Shown here piece after piece: positions 1-9,400 of a DNA stretch of 64,000 nucleotides (position 1 is its first letter; the number at the start of each line of letters is the position of its first letter). Under the pieces are notes generated by a model that worked only from the letters and a program-made list of their open reading frames with translations, ran no database searches and was not told where the DNA came from. Both the position numbers and the translations under genes were made by a program. The DNA lies in assembly GCF_900104265.1 (NCBI RefSeq), contig NZ_FNJJ01000003.1, positions 40,672 to 104,671 on the forward strand, written 5' to 3'. This DNA comes from Ectopseudomonas guguanensis (lineage in GTDB: Bacteria > Pseudomonadota > Gammaproteobacteria > Pseudomonadales > Pseudomonadaceae).

Positions 1-76
1 GTCCCCTTCGTCTAGTGGCCTAGGACACCGCCCTTTCACGGCGGTAACAGGGGTTCGAGTCCCCTAGGGGACGCCA
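1..76 (+). tRNA. tRNA-Glu (anticodon TTC)
   Basis: A complete 76-nt cloverleaf can be folded by eye. The acceptor stem pairs GTCCCCT with AGGGGAC. The anticodon stem is CCGCC (28-32) with GGCGG (40-44), and the seven-base loop CTTTCAC places anticodon TTC at 35-37. The T arm carries GGTTCGAGTCC, and CCA is encoded at the 3' end (74-76). TTC reads GAA/GAG. The window starts at the first base of the tRNA, so its promoter and any upstream tRNA of the same transcript lie outside. Confidence 0.97.
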
Positions 77-102
77 ATTTTCTTGCCGCATTTGCGGAAC
101 CC

Positions 103-135
103 AGGGGCTGCCTCTTCAGAGGCGGCCCCTTTTTG
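103..135 (+). terminator. Rho-independent terminator after tRNA-Glu
   Basis: The stem AGGGGCTGCCTC pairs with GAGGCGGCCCCT (one T-G wobble) around a TTCA loop and is followed by a T run. It lies 26 bases after the tRNA and would end the tRNA transcript before the TetR gene. Confidence 0.85.
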
Positions 136-205
136 TTTCTGCCTTGTCTGTCTCAGGGTCTGTGCGCTGTCGCGTTGCTGGCGGACCAGCGGTCGCGGCG
201 GCAAC

Positions 206-247
206 TTGCAAATTAATATGATGGTCGTAATATTGTGTCCATCATAT
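206..247 (+). promoter_or_regulatory. Promoter with overlapping palindromic operator, probably TetR autoregulation
   Basis: A perfect inverted repeat has 9-bp arms, ATATGATGG (216-224) and CCATCATAT (239-247), separated by 14 bp. A plausible promoter, TTGCAA (206-211) and TAATAT (228-233) with a 16-bp spacer, is interleaved with the arms, so a bound dimer would block RNA polymerase. The site lies 15 bp before the TetR start. Autorepression is inferred from position and symmetry, as is usual for TetR-family regulators. Confidence 0.6.
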
Positions 248-261
248 GAAGGGGCTTGGCC

Positions 262-801
262 ATGAGCGACGGCAAGATTCAAACCCGCAAACGCATTCTC
301 GCTGCTGCGCAGCGCGTGCTTGCAGAGCGCGGCCCCAGCGATCCCGCGGTTGCGGAGGTGATGGCCGCTGCAGGGCTGACGGTGGGGGGCTTCTATGCCC
401 ATTTCCCCAGCAAGGATGCCCTGATGCTCGAGGCCTTTCGCCAGTTGCTGAGCATGCGACGCGAGGGAGTGGCGGCGGTCGATCCGAAACTCGCCGGCGT
501 CGAGCGCAGAGCTCTGATGGCGGCGTTCTACCTGTCGCGTCGGCATCGCGACACGCCTGAAGCCTGTTGTCCGCTGCCCAGCTCGCTGGCGGAAATCGCA
601 CGCATGCCGGACGGCTTTCGTCAGGCTCTGGCCGAACACATTGAATTGATGGTGGCGCAGATGAGCAGTGCGCCGGAAGAGTCGAATGCGGCGCTGGCTG
701 ACCTGGCGCTGATGGTCGGTGGTCTGGCTCTGGCCCGGGCGTTGGGCCCTGGTGAGCTGTCCGACCGTGTGTTGCGTGCTGCCAAGTCGGCAGTGGTGTG
801 A
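262..801 (+). CDS. TetR/AcrR-family transcriptional regulator
   Basis: A 179-residue regulator. Residues about 8-55 form the TetR-type helix-turn-helix (TRKRILAAAQRVLAERG, then GLTVGGFYAHFPSKDALM), followed by an all-helical ligand-binding and dimerisation region. I chose ATG at 262 because GAAGGGG lies just upstream; a TTG at 256 is in frame but would overlap that ribosome-binding site. A perfect palindrome upstream suggests autoregulation. The hydrolase gene begins 22 bp downstream and is probably co-transcribed, so the regulator may sense a substrate of that enzyme. The ligand cannot be read from sequence. Confidence 0.9.
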   Translation: MSDGKIQTRKRILAAAQRVLAERGPSDPAVAEVMAAAGLTVGGFYAHFPSKDALMLEAFRQLLSMRREGVAAVDPKLAGVERRALMAAFYLSRRHRDTPEACCPLPSSLAEIARMPDGFRQALAEHIELMVAQMSSAPEESNAALADLALMVGGLALARALGPGELSDRVLRAAKSAVV

Positions 802-823
802 ATCAGGCTCGAAGGAGAAGGTG

Positions 824-1663
824 ATGAACCAGATGACATGGGTACGTGGCGTCAATGCCACCCTGGGCAGGGTCGCTCCGCAAATGGTCGCCAGTCGTCT
901 GCGCGAGCGTTTCATGACGCCGCGCAATCTGCCCCCGCGGGACTGGGAGCTGCCGCTGCTGGCCAGCGCCGAGCGCATCACCTTGCGTTTCGGCCTGTCC
1001 GCCCTGCGCTGGGGCAGCGGGCCTACGGTGCTGCTGATGCACGGCTGGGAAGGGCGGCCGACCCAGTTCGCCTACTTGATCCGTGGCCTGGTCGATGCCG
1101 GTTACGGGGTCGTGGCGCTGGATGCTCCGGCTCATGGGCGCTCGCCCGGCCGCGAGGCCAATGTGGTGCTGTTCGCGCGGGCATTGCTCGAAGCGGCCAG
1201 CGAACTGCCGCCGCTGCAGGCCGTGATCGGACACTCGATGGGAGGCGCCAGCGCGATGCTGGCGACGCAGATGGGCTTGCGCGCCGAGGCGCTGGTCTGC
1301 ATTGCGGCGCCGAGTCGGATTCTCACCATGCTGCGCGGCTTCGCCCATTTCATGGGTCTGCCGGCGGTGGCGCGTTCGCATTTCGTGCGCCAGGTGGAGA
1401 GGACTGCCGGCATTCCGGCGGCGCATCTCGACGTGCAGCGCTATCAACTGGAGCTGCCGGGTCTGGTCGTGCACGCCGAGGATGATCAGGTGGTGCCCGT
1501 GAGCGAAGCTGAGCGGATTCACGGCGCCTGGTTCGACAGCCAGTTGCTGCGTTTGCCGGCCGGCGGGCATCAGCGGGTGCTGGGCGATCCGCTGCTTCTG
1601 CAGGCGGTGCTGGGGCTGCTTGGCGAGGTGCGTCAGGCGCCGTCGAAGGCGTTGGCTTCGTAG
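824..1663 (+). CDS. Alpha/beta hydrolase
   Basis: A 279-residue serine hydrolase without a signal peptide, so probably cytoplasmic. The oxyanion-hole motif is HGWEG (His73), the nucleophile elbow is GHSMGG (Ser138), the probable acid is Asp220 or Asp221 in HAEDDQVVP, and the catalytic histidine is His249 in GGHQRVL. The start at 824 follows a strong AAGGAGAAG ribosome-binding site. It lies directly after the TetR gene on the same strand, an arrangement shared with P. aeruginosa. Its 3' end overlaps the 3' end of the convergent diguanylate cyclase by about 30 bp. The substrate is unknown; esterase or lactonase activity on a small hydrophobic compound would fit the family. Confidence 0.88.
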   Translation: MNQMTWVRGVNATLGRVAPQMVASRLRERFMTPRNLPPRDWELPLLASAERITLRFGLSALRWGSGPTVLLMHGWEGRPTQFAYLIRGLVDAGYGVVALDAPAHGRSPGREANVVLFARALLEAASELPPLQAVIGHSMGGASAMLATQMGLRAEALVCIAAPSRILTMLRGFAHFMGLPAVARSHFVRQVERTAGIPAAHLDVQRYQLELPGLVVHAEDDQVVPVSEAERIHGAWFDSQLLRLPAGGHQRVLGDPLLLQAVLGLLGEVRQAPSKALAS

Positions 1664-3567
1664 CTGACGACCTGGTTGCGGCCGCCTGCCTTGGCGCGAT
1701 ACAGGGCGCGATCGGCCAGCTCGAGCCAGTGCTCGCCACAGCTCGGGTCATGCGGTACGCCGGCGTGCAGGCCGATGCTCAGGCTCAGCGGTATCGAATG
1801 CTGCTGGTACAGACAGGGATTTCGGGCGATGTCTTCGCGCAACTGTTCGGCCAGGTCGAGTGCGCCGGTATGGTCGGTATTGTCGAGCAGGGCGACGAAC
1901 TCCTCGCCGCCGAAGCGCGCCAGCAGGTCGCTGCTGCGCAGGCGTTGCTGGATGCGCTCGGCTGCATGGCGCAGGCAGGCGTCGCCGGCCAGGTGGCCAT
2001 AGCGGTCGTTGACCTGCTTGAAGTGGTCCAGGTCCATCATCAGGATTGCCAGCGACTGCCGGCTTCGTTCGGCGCGGGCGCAGGCGCGCGCCAGCTCCTC
2101 GCTGAGGGTCTGGCGGTTGAACAGGCCGGTAAGGCCGTCGCGGCGATTCAGCTCGGCCAGGCGCAGGTTGGCGCTGGAAAGTTGCTGCAGGGTGTCCTGC
2201 AGGGTCGCGGTGCGCTCCTGCACCCGCTGTTCCAGGCTCTCGCTGATCTGTGTCTGCAGCGCCAGGTGCTTGGCCTGCTCGCTGCGCAGGCGGCGCTCCT
2301 GCTCGATCAGTTTGGCCTGCGCCAGGCGTTCGGCCTCCTGAGCCTGGCGGATGCGAGCGGCAAGGGCGATGGAAAACACCGTCATCTCGATCAGGCCGCC
2401 GATCTGCTGGGCGTGCAGCGTCAGTAGTGAATAGGGCAGCACACCGGTGCCGCTGAGGATGCTGGCCAGGCTGGCGGCGATCAGCACGAACCAGCCCAGG
2501 GCGAACAGGCGGGCGGCCGCGTAGCCGCTGCGCCAGCGCAGCAGGGTGATGACGAAGGCGGCCACGGCGCAGGCGACTACCAGCGCGAAGCTGCCGATCA
2601 GTGCGGGCGTGTAGGGCCCGAACAGCGCCATGCCGAGTACCAGCCAGGCGCACGCCTTGAGTATGTGAGTGGTCCAGCGATAGGGTCTTGCGGCCTTGTC
2701 CAGCTCCAGCACGCCATAGGTGAACTGAATGCCGAACAGCGTGGCCAGGGCCGAGCTGAGCGGGAAGCTGAGCTGGTGCCAGGTCAGGGCGTCGGGCCAC
2801 AGCCATTGCAGGGCGAAGCCGAGCTGGATGAACTGGTAGAGGCTGAAGCTGGCGACGAACAGGCTGTACCAGAAGTAGTTGCGGTCACGGGTGATGCAGA
2901 AGATGGTCAGGTTGTAGATCAGCATCGCGATCAGGGCGCCGAAGAACAGTCCCTGCAGCAGCAGGCTGCGTTGCTCCTGATGGTCGAAGGCCTCGCGGGT
3001 CATCAGACTGGCGCTTAGGTTGGCCGAGCCGTCGGTCTGCATGCGCAGCCAGATGCGTCGCTGCTCACCGGTGTCCACCTGCAGTGGGAGCACCAGTTGG
3101 CGGTGCTCGACCCAGCGCCAGTCGAAGGGGCGCTGGTCGCCTGCGCGGTAGATCCGCTCGCCGTCCAGGCCGTAGGCGTCCAGCTGATCGAGCAGGGGAT
3201 TGCCGACCAGCAGCACCCAGCCCAGCGAGCGACTGTGCGGGTTGTGCACGTCAAGGCGCAGCCAGTAGGCGCTGCCGCCGTAACCGAAGCTGGCATCGCG
3301 CCGAGCCACAGCCTGCCAGGCGGAGTCGGGCAGGGCGCGGACATCGGCGAAGCTGGCCTGGCCGCTCGGGTCTTGCCAGACGTACATGTAGGGCCCGGGC
3401 ATTATCTGCGTCTGGCCGATCGGCAGCGGCAGGCTCTCTGCCCCGGCCAGTGCAGGCAGCAGCAGAAGGATCAGTAGGCGCAGGATGGCAGTCAATTGCT
3501 CGTTCTCGGGCTCTCGGGCGAGTGCCGCATTATGGCGCGTCGCCATGAGACGAAGAAAGCTCGACAC
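1633..3567 (-). CDS. Membrane diguanylate cyclase, 7TMR-DISM sensor with GGDEF domain
   Basis: The product makes cyclic di-GMP from two GTP. With the longest start (GTG at 3567) it has 644 residues: a signal-like segment near 25-43 (LTAILRLLILLLLPALAGA), a periplasmic 7TMR-DISMED2-like region to about 190, seven hydrophobic segments at about 200-400, a coiled coil at about 405-470, and a C-terminal GGDEF domain. The active-site motif is GGEEF at about 553-557. An RSSD motif five residues upstream matches the inhibitory I-site, so product feedback is expected. The start is uncertain: a TTG at 3495 would begin directly at the signal peptide. The extracellular domain probably binds a small ligand or carbohydrate, as inferred from the family. 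Confidence 0.9.
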   Translation of the reverse strand: MSSFLRLMATRHNAALAREPENEQLTAILRLLILLLLPALAGAESLPLPIGQTQIMPGPYMYVWQDPSGQASFADVRALPDSAWQAVARRDASFGYGGSAYWLRLDVHNPHSRSLGWVLLVGNPLLDQLDAYGLDGERIYRAGDQRPFDWRWVEHRQLVLPLQVDTGEQRRIWLRMQTDGSANLSASLMTREAFDHQEQRSLLLQGLFFGALIAMLIYNLTIFCITRDRNYFWYSLFVASFSLYQFIQLGFALQWLWPDALTWHQLSFPLSSALATLFGIQFTYGVLELDKAARPYRWTTHILKACAWLVLGMALFGPYTPALIGSFALVVACAVAAFVITLLRWRSGYAAARLFALGWFVLIAASLASILSGTGVLPYSLLTLHAQQIGGLIEMTVFSIALAARIRQAQEAERLAQAKLIEQERRLRSEQAKHLALQTQISESLEQRVQERTATLQDTLQQLSSANLRLAELNRRDGLTGLFNRQTLSEELARACARAERSRQSLAILMMDLDHFKQVNDRYGHLAGDACLRHAAERIQQRLRSSDLLARFGGEEFVALLDNTDHTGALDLAEQLREDIARNPCLYQQHSIPLSLSIGLHAGVPHDPSCGEHWLELADRALYRAKAGGRNQVVSYEANAFDGA

Positions 3568-3702
3568 TGCATGAAATGGCGCTGCGGCGTATCATGCGGC
3601 TCCTGATCGGTCGGCCGGCGACGCGGCTGGCCAGACTCTCGAATTGCAACACTCAGCTCGCCGCGCGTGCGCATGCCGGCTGCACAATCTGGAGGTACAG
3701 CC

Positions 3703-4152
3703 ATGAACTGGGAGCTGCCCGGCCCCTTCGTCATCGATATCGAAGTGACGGCAGAAGACATCGACGGTCTCGGCCATGCCAACAATGCGGTGTACGTCAG
3801 TTGGCTGGAGCGCTGTGCCTGGCGTCATTCGCAATTCCTGGGGCTGGATCTGGTCGAGTATCGCCGTCTGGATCGGGCCATGGCCGTGGTGCGTCACGAG
3901 ATCGATTATCTGGCCAGTGCCTATGAAGGGCAGCAGCTGCAGATGGGGACCTGGATCGTCGAGTCCGATCAGCGCCTGAAGATGGATCGACGTTTCCAGC
4001 TGGTGCGCCCCGAGGATGGGCTGACGCTGCTCAGGGCCAAGACCACCTTCGTCTGCATCGAACTGTCCAGCGGCCGCCCCAAGCGCATGCCGGCAGAGTT
4101 CGTCGAAGGCTATGGCAAGGCACTGATCCCGCCTTACCCGCTGGAGCTGTAA
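3703..4152 (+). CDS. Acyl-CoA thioesterase, 4-hydroxybenzoyl-CoA thioesterase-like hot-dog fold
   Basis: A 149-residue single hot-dog domain. The motif EDIDGLGHANNAVYVSWLE near the N terminus carries the Asp and the His-x-x-Asn-x-x-Tyr pattern of the 4HBT/YbgC thioesterases, in which the Asp helps attack the thioester. ATG at 3703 follows GGAGG by six bases; in-frame starts further upstream lack such a site. It is monocistronic between the cyclase (divergent) and a periplasmic protein (convergent, six bases away). The natural acyl-CoA is not predictable. Confidence 0.85.
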   Translation: MNWELPGPFVIDIEVTAEDIDGLGHANNAVYVSWLERCAWRHSQFLGLDLVEYRRLDRAMAVVRHEIDYLASAYEGQQLQMGTWIVESDQRLKMDRRFQLVRPEDGLTLLRAKTTFVCIELSSGRPKRMPAEFVEGYGKALIPPYPLEL

Positions 4153-4158
4153 TCAGGC

Positions 4159-4554
4159 TCAGTCGATCAGCGGCGCGAGAAACACCTGCTGCGGCTCGAC
4201 CATGATGGCGAACTGGCGAGTTTCTCCGGGGCGCAGCAGCACCGATTGCGCGGCCTCAGGCCCACGACCGGCGCAATAGCCATCGGGCGACAGGGCCACG
4301 GCAACGCTCAGCTCGCCGCTGGGCAGGTCCAGGCTGGTGCGCTCGCCAGGGCCGAGTTTCGCCACCACCTGCTGGTTGACATAGAGCTCCACGTCGCAGG
4401 CGTTCGGTGCGTTGCTGTCGCGGCTGAAGATCAGCCGCGCCGGCGCCTCGGCCGCCGGGGCTGCCGGCATCAGCTGGACACCTCGGGGCAGCTCGTCACC
4501 GGCCTGCACGCTCAGGCAGCAGATACCCAGAACGATCAGCGTGAGATTACGCAT
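4159..4554 (-). CDS. Small periplasmic protein of unknown function
   Basis: A 131-residue protein with a clear signal peptide (MRNLTLIVLGICCLSVQAGD), so exported. The mature part carries two cysteines (NACDVELY and GYCAGRG) that could form a disulphide, and short beta-rich segments such as NQQVVAKLGPGERTSLDLP. I chose ATG at 4554 because AGGAGG lies directly upstream; a longer open frame to 4680 lacks a site and would bury the signal peptide. I do not recognise a characterised family, and neighbours give no functional clue. Confidence 0.72.
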   Translation of the reverse strand: MRNLTLIVLGICCLSVQAGDELPRGVQLMPAAPAAEAPARLIFSRDSNAPNACDVELYVNQQVVAKLGPGERTSLDLPSGELSVAVALSPDGYCAGRGPEAAQSVLLRPGETRQFAIMVEPQQVFLAPLID

Positions 4555-4777
4555 GGCGAGCCTCCTGTTTGGTGGTCCATCAGTGTGGCCCATCTTGCGC
4601 GTTGCGCGCGACCCCCAGTGTTTCGGGTGCGGTGACGTGTCATCGAGGGCCGCTTCGTCATGCTCATGTGCGGCTTGCACGTTGCGCCTGGTTAGCGTCT
4701 TTCGCCTCGCCTGACCTGTGCTCGACGGCTTTTCGTGCAGAACCTAAACTGTGCGCCCCATTTTTCCGGACTACCTC

Positions 4778-5728
4778 ATGCAAATCGCCCTGGCGCCCAT
4801 GGAGGGGCTGGTCGACGAGATTCTGCGCGACGTGCTGACCCGCATCGGTGGCATCGACTGGTGCGTCACCGAGTTCATTCGCGTGAGCGAGCGGCTGTTG
4901 CCCGCGGCCACCTACCACAAGCTGGCGCCCGAGCTGTTCAACGGCTCACGCACCCGGGCCGGTACGCCGATGCGCGTACAGTTTCTCGGCTCCGACCCGC
5001 AATGCCTGGCCGACAACGCCGCCTATGCCTGTACGCTCGGCGCCCCGGTGATCGATCTCAACTTCGGTTGCCCGGCCAAGACGGTGAACAAGTCGCGTGG
5101 CGGCGCGGTGCTGCTCAAGGAGCCGGAGCTGTTGCACGCCATCGTCCGTGAGGTGCGGCGCACGGTACCGGCCGAGATTCCGGTGACGGCGAAGATGCGC
5201 CTGGGCTTCGAGGGCAAGGAGGGCGCGCTGGACTGCGCGCGGGCGCTGGCCGAAGGCGGCGCGAGCCAGATCGTCGTGCATGCACGCACCAAGGTCGAGG
5301 GCTACAAGCCGCCGGCGCACTGGGAGTGGGTGGCGCGGGTGCAGGAGGTGGTCGAGGTCCCGGTGTTCGCCAATGGCGAGGTATGGACGCTGGACGATTG
5401 GCGCCGCTGTCGCGAGATCAGCGGTGTGGACGACATCATGCTGGGGCGTGGCCTGGTATCGCGCCCGGGGCTGGCGCGGCAGATCGCGGCGGTCAGGGCG
5501 GGGGCGGAGCCCGAGGAAATGAGCTGGGCCGAACTGCAGCCGCTGCTGCTCGATTTCTGGCAGCAGGCACGCCGCAAGCTGGCGCCACGCTACGCGCCGG
5601 GGCGACTGAAGCAGTGGCTGGCGATGCTTACGCGTACCTATCCGGAAGCCGTCGCGCTGTTTGCCGAGGTGCGCCGCGAGCAGGATTGCGAGCGTATCGA
5701 CCGCTTGCTGGCTGCACCCACGGCGTAG
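4778..5728 (+). CDS. dusC: tRNA-dihydrouridine(16) synthase
   Basis: A 316-residue FMN enzyme that reduces uridine to dihydrouridine in tRNA using NADPH. The N terminus [20 protein letters not shown] fits DusC (position 16), and the catalytic cysteine is Cys98 in [16 protein letters not shown] phosphate-binding region follows (FANGEVW and [17 protein letters not shown]). ATG at 4778 aligns with the family start; a GTG at 4751 would add nine atypical residues. Its TAG stop (5726-5728) lies inside the first arm of a REP palindrome, so the repeat supplies the stop codon. Confidence 0.93.
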   Translation: MQIALAPMEGLVDEILRDVLTRIGGIDWCVTEFIRVSERLLPAATYHKLAPELFNGSRTRAGTPMRVQFLGSDPQCLADNAAYACTLGAPVIDLNFGCPAKTVNKSRGGAVLLKEPELLHAIVREVRRTVPAEIPVTAKMRLGFEGKEGALDCARALAEGGASQIVVHARTKVEGYKPPAHWEWVARVQEVVEVPVFANGEVWTLDDWRRCREISGVDDIMLGRGLVSRPGLARQIAAVRAGAEPEEMSWAELQPLLLDFWQQARRKLAPRYAPGRLKQWLAMLTRTYPEAVALFAEVRREQDCERIDRLLAAPTA

Positions 5729-5778
5729 GAGCGAGCTCTGCTCGCGAAAGTGCGTTCGCGAGCAGAGCTCGCTCCTAC
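5725..5778. repeat. REP-like inverted pair, family A (copy 1)
   Basis: Two perfectly complementary 24-nt arms, starting GTAGGAGCGAGCTC (5725-5748) and ending GAGCTCGCTCCTAC (5755-5778), surround a six-base loop. The first arm includes the dusC stop codon. The same 24-nt arm recurs at 28229 and 53223. An RNA copy would form a very stable hairpin that can protect the dusC mRNA end. Confidence 0.92.
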
Positions 5779-5814
5779 GCCATCCTTATTCTTGCGTGCG
5801 CAGATAAAGCATGC

Positions 5815-5911
5815 CTTGAAATTCTTCTGACCGACCTCAGATTACCGACTGCGGGATGCCGAAGTCGGGTTCCGCGATATGAACCTTGCTGAAGAATTCA
5901 GGAGAACACTC
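5815..5911 (+). promoter_or_regulatory. Sigma-32-like promoter and ROSE-type RNA thermometer of ibpA
   Basis: CTTGAA (5815-5820) and, 14 bases later, CCTCAGAT (5835-5842) resemble the heat-shock sigma-32 consensus. Just before the start codon, CTTGCTGAA (5885-5893) can pair with TTCAGGAG (5897-5904) around the three-base loop GAA. This sequesters the Shine-Dalgarno AGGAG and leaves G5888 bulged. That is the defining ROSE arrangement: a UYGCU element facing the Shine-Dalgarno with an unpaired G. Heating would melt it and allow translation. The fold was made by eye. Confidence 0.8.
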
Positions 5912-6361
5912 ATGAGCAACGTACTGTCCCTGGCCCCTCTGTTCCGCCAGTCCGTCGGTTTCGACCGTTTCAACGATCTTTTCGAATCTGCCCTGCGCAG
6001 CAACGACGCCGGCAGTTCCTACCCGCCCTATAACGTCGAGAAGCATGGCGAAGACCACTACCGCATCGTGGTCGCGGCTGCCGGCTTCGAGGAAGACGAC
6101 TTGGAACTGCAGGTCGAGCGTGGCGTGCTGACCGTAGTCGGCAACAAGCGCGATCGCAGCGCCGAGAGCATCAGCTACCTGCATCAGGGCATCGCTCAGC
6201 GCGCGTTCAAGCTGTCCTTCCGCCTGGCCGACCATATCGAGGTCAAGGGTGCCAATCTGGTCAACGGCCTGCTCCATGTCGAGCTGGAGCGCATCGTGCC
6301 GGAAGAGGCCAAGGCCAAGCGCATTCCCATCGGCAGCCAGCGTCCTGCGCTGGAAAACTGA
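5912..6361 (+). CDS. ibpA: Small heat-shock protein of the IbpA/Hsp20 family
   Basis: A 149-residue ATP-independent holdase that binds unfolding proteins and hands them to DnaK/ClpB. The alpha-crystallin domain spans about residues 35-130 (YPPYNVEKHGEDHYRIVVAA through GLLHVELERIVPEE). The N-terminal motif LAPLFRQSVGFDRFNDLFES is typical of IbpA, and the tail has a short I-x-I-like segment (KRIPIGS). ATG at 5912 follows GGAGAACACTC; an ATG at 5879 is in frame but sits inside the thermometer. Control appears double: heat-shock promoter plus ROSE element. Confidence 0.95.
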   Translation: MSNVLSLAPLFRQSVGFDRFNDLFESALRSNDAGSSYPPYNVEKHGEDHYRIVVAAAGFEEDDLELQVERGVLTVVGNKRDRSAESISYLHQGIAQRAFKLSFRLADHIEVKGANLVNGLLHVELERIVPEEAKAKRIPIGSQRPALEN

Positions 6362-6375
6362 ACTGATGGCCGATG

Positions 6376-6403
6376 AAGAAGGCGCCCTGCGGGGCGCCTT
6401 CTT
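6376..6403 (+). terminator. Rho-independent terminator after ibpA
   Basis: AAGAAGGCGCCC and GGGGCGCCTTCTT form a strong stem around a short TGC loop, 15 bases after the ibpA stop, followed by a T-rich stretch interrupted by CG. Confidence 0.75.
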
Positions 6404-6436
6404 CGTTTCAGGGGCAATCTGGCCGCCGCTGCTCGC

Positions 6437-6457
6437 GTAGGGTGCGCCGTGCGCACC
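6437..6457. repeat. REP-like unit, family B (solitary copy)
   Basis: A single 21-nt unit starting GTAGGGTGCGCC and ending GTGCGCACC. It matches the arms at 13046 and 45371 except at one position, but no matching second arm follows; a degraded GGGGTGCCCTAAG nearby may be the remnant. It lies in the 113-bp gap between ibpA and the convergent GGDEF-EAL gene. Confidence 0.8.
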
Positions 6458-6473
6458 GCGGACTCGGGGTGCC

Positions 6474-9400
6474 CTAAGGGCGCGGCCTGTCCAGTAGCTC
6501 GCGAAAGGCATCCTGCGGCACCGGCTTGCTGAACAGATAACCCTGATACAGATGGCAGCCCTGCGCCTGCAGGAAGTCCAGCTGTTCCTGCTGTTCGACG
6601 CCCTCGGCGATCAAGCCCAGACCCAGACTGCGCGCCATGGCGACGATGGCGCGGATGATCTCGGCATCGTTGGGGTCGTTGGTCGCGTCGCGCACGAACG
6701 ACTGGTCGATCTTCAGCATGTCCACCGGCAGGCGCTTGAGGTAGGTCAGCGAGCTGTAGCCGGTGCCGAAATCGTCCATGGCGAAGCTGACGCCATGCTT
6801 TTTCAGGCGCAGCATCTTGCCCACGGTGTCATCGATGTTCTGGATGACGATGCCCTCGGTGATTTCCAGCTTGAGCATGGCGTTGGGCAGCTGGCTGTCG
6901 CGCAGGCTGCTGGCGACTCGTTCGACGAAATCGTGCTGGCGAAACTGCCGGGGGCTTATGTTGACGCACAGGCTGAAACGCTCGCCATCTACAAGGCCGT
7001 CAGCCAGCAGCCGGGAGCAGAAGTGGCAGGCCTCGGCCAGCACCCAGCCACCGACTTCGACGATCAACCCGCTTTCCTCCAGCACCTGAATGAATTGCGC
7101 CGGCGACTGCGGCCCCAGTTGTGGGTGTTGCCAGCGCAGCAGGGCCTCGGCGCCGACCACCTGGCCGTCGCGGGCGTCGACCTGGGGTTGGAAGTGCAGT
7201 TCGAACTCGCCGCGCGCCAGGGCCAGGCGCAGATCGTTCTCCAGGCGCAGGCGGGCACTGGCGGCGTCCTGCATGGTGGAGCGAAACAGCTGGATGGCGT
7301 TGCGCCCGGAATCCTTGGCGCGGTAGAGGGCGATATCGGCGCGCTTGAGCAGATCCGCCGGGTTGTTGCCGTGGTCGGGAATCAGCGCGACGCCGATGCT
7401 CGGCGTCACCTGCAGGCGATGGCCGTCCAGCAGCATGGGTTCGGCGAGCAGCTTGCGCAGCTTGTCGGCGACCTGGCGGACGTGACGGGTGACTTCCGAG
7501 CGCTTGCCTTCCAGGCCGGAGAGCAGCACCACGAATTCGTCACCGCCCAGGCGCGCCACGGTGTCTTCCAGGCGCACGCTGGCCTCCAGACGGGCGGTGA
7601 TCAGGCGCAGCACGGAGTCGCCGACGGGATGACCGAGCGAGTCGTTGATGTGCTTGAAGTGGTCGAGGTCGAGGAACAGCAGGGCGCCACGCAGGTCATG
7701 GCGTTTGAGCAGGGCAATCTGCTGGGTCAGGCGATCCATCAGCAGGGCGCGATTGGGCAGGTTGGTCAGGGCATCGTGATAGGCCAGGTGTCGAACCTGG
7801 GCCTGGGCCTGCTTGAGTTCGCTGATGTCACGCGCAGTCAGCAGCAGGCAGGGCACGCCATCGAGTTCGATGGGCTGTACGGAAACGTCCACCAGGCGGA
7901 TTTCGCCGTTGCGGTGCCTGCCATGCATTTCCAGGTGCAGCACCTGGCCGTGGACGGCCAGATGTTCGAGCAACTGCTGGCGCTCTTCCGGGAAGGCCCA
8001 TATGTTCATCTCGAAGGCCGTGCGCCCGACCACCTCTTCCGGCAGATAACCGGTCAGGCGGGTAAAGCCTTCGTTGACCTCGATGTAGCGGGCAGTATCG
8101 CGCTCGGTGATGGTGATGGCGTCGGGGCTGGAGTGAAAGGCCTTGGCGAACTTCTCCTCGGAGGCTCTGACACGCTGCTCGCGCAGGACCCGTTCACTGA
8201 TGTCGACCAGCGTGCCGACCATGCGCAACGGTTGGCCGGCATCGTCGAGCTGCAGTTTGGCGGTGCTTTCGAGAAAGCGCAGGCCACCATTTTCCAACTG
8301 CACGCGGTAGGTGACCTGATAGTGGGTGCGGCGTCCTTCCACCAGTTGCTGGTAGTTCTGGCGCAGGCTGTGGCGATCTTCCATCGGTACGTGGCGGAAG
8401 AAGTCGAGGAAGGCGCCTTCGAATGGCTCCGCTTGCAGGCCTTGCAGTTGCGCTGCCCGCGCACTGGCGATCAGTCGGCTGCTGGGGATGTGCCAGTCCC
8501 AGGTGCCGAGATCGGCGGACTCCAGGGCAAGGCGCAGGCGCTGCTTGCTTTCGTTGAGGGCCTGTTCCTGGGCCCGCTGTTCGGTGATGTTGCGCACCGT
8601 GAGTACCAGGCAGTGGCTACCGTTGAGTTCGATTTCGCCACCGAACAGCAGGTTGCTGGTCACGCTGCCGTCGCGGCTGAACAGGCGCACCTCGAGGTTG
8701 TCCAGGCCGCCGTTTTGTGCCGCTTCGAGCATGCGCTGGCGGTCGCTGGGGTCGGCCCAGATGCCCAGCTCCAGGGATGTACGGCCGATGGCCTCGGCGG
8801 AGCTCCAGCCAAATTGCCGCTCGAAGCTCGGATTGACCTCGATGAAGCGGCCAGTCTCGCGATCGGTGATGGCCACCGCGTCCGGCGTGTGCATGAAGGC
8901 CTTGGCGAACTTTTCCTCGCTGGCGCGCAGCGCATTTTCCGCGCGTTTGCGTTCGCTGGTGTCGAGAAAGGTGCAGAGCATCAGGCGCTCGCCCTGCAGT
9001 TCGATGTACTGGCTCGACAGTACGCCGTCGAGAATGGCGCCGTCGCGGGTGCGCAGCTGCACGTCCTGGATCACCGGTTCGCGGCTTAGCGGTGCCTGCT
9101 GGCGCAGGTAATCGCGCTGGCTGGCGTGCACCCACAGATTCAGTTCGTGGGTAGGGCGGCCAATGATGTCGCTGGCGCTCCAGCCGAACGCGTGGGTGAA
9201 ATGCTGGTTGACCTCGATGATCTCGCTGCTCTCGTAGTGCACCAGCATCATGATGTCGGGGCTCAGGCGGAACAGGCTGGCGAAGCGCTCCTCGGAGGCG
9301 CGCAGGGCCTCGGCGCGCTCCTGCTGGGCGCTGATGTCGCGAATCACGCCGAACATTCGCGGCCTTCCGTCGGCCTCGTGCTGCAGGCTGCCGGTGATCT

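Noticed and set aside
6552..9089. 845-codon open frame on the plus strand
   Set aside because: It runs antisense through the GGDEF-EAL gene, whose domains and catalytic motifs are clear; the antisense translation has no family character. High GC makes such long shadows common.
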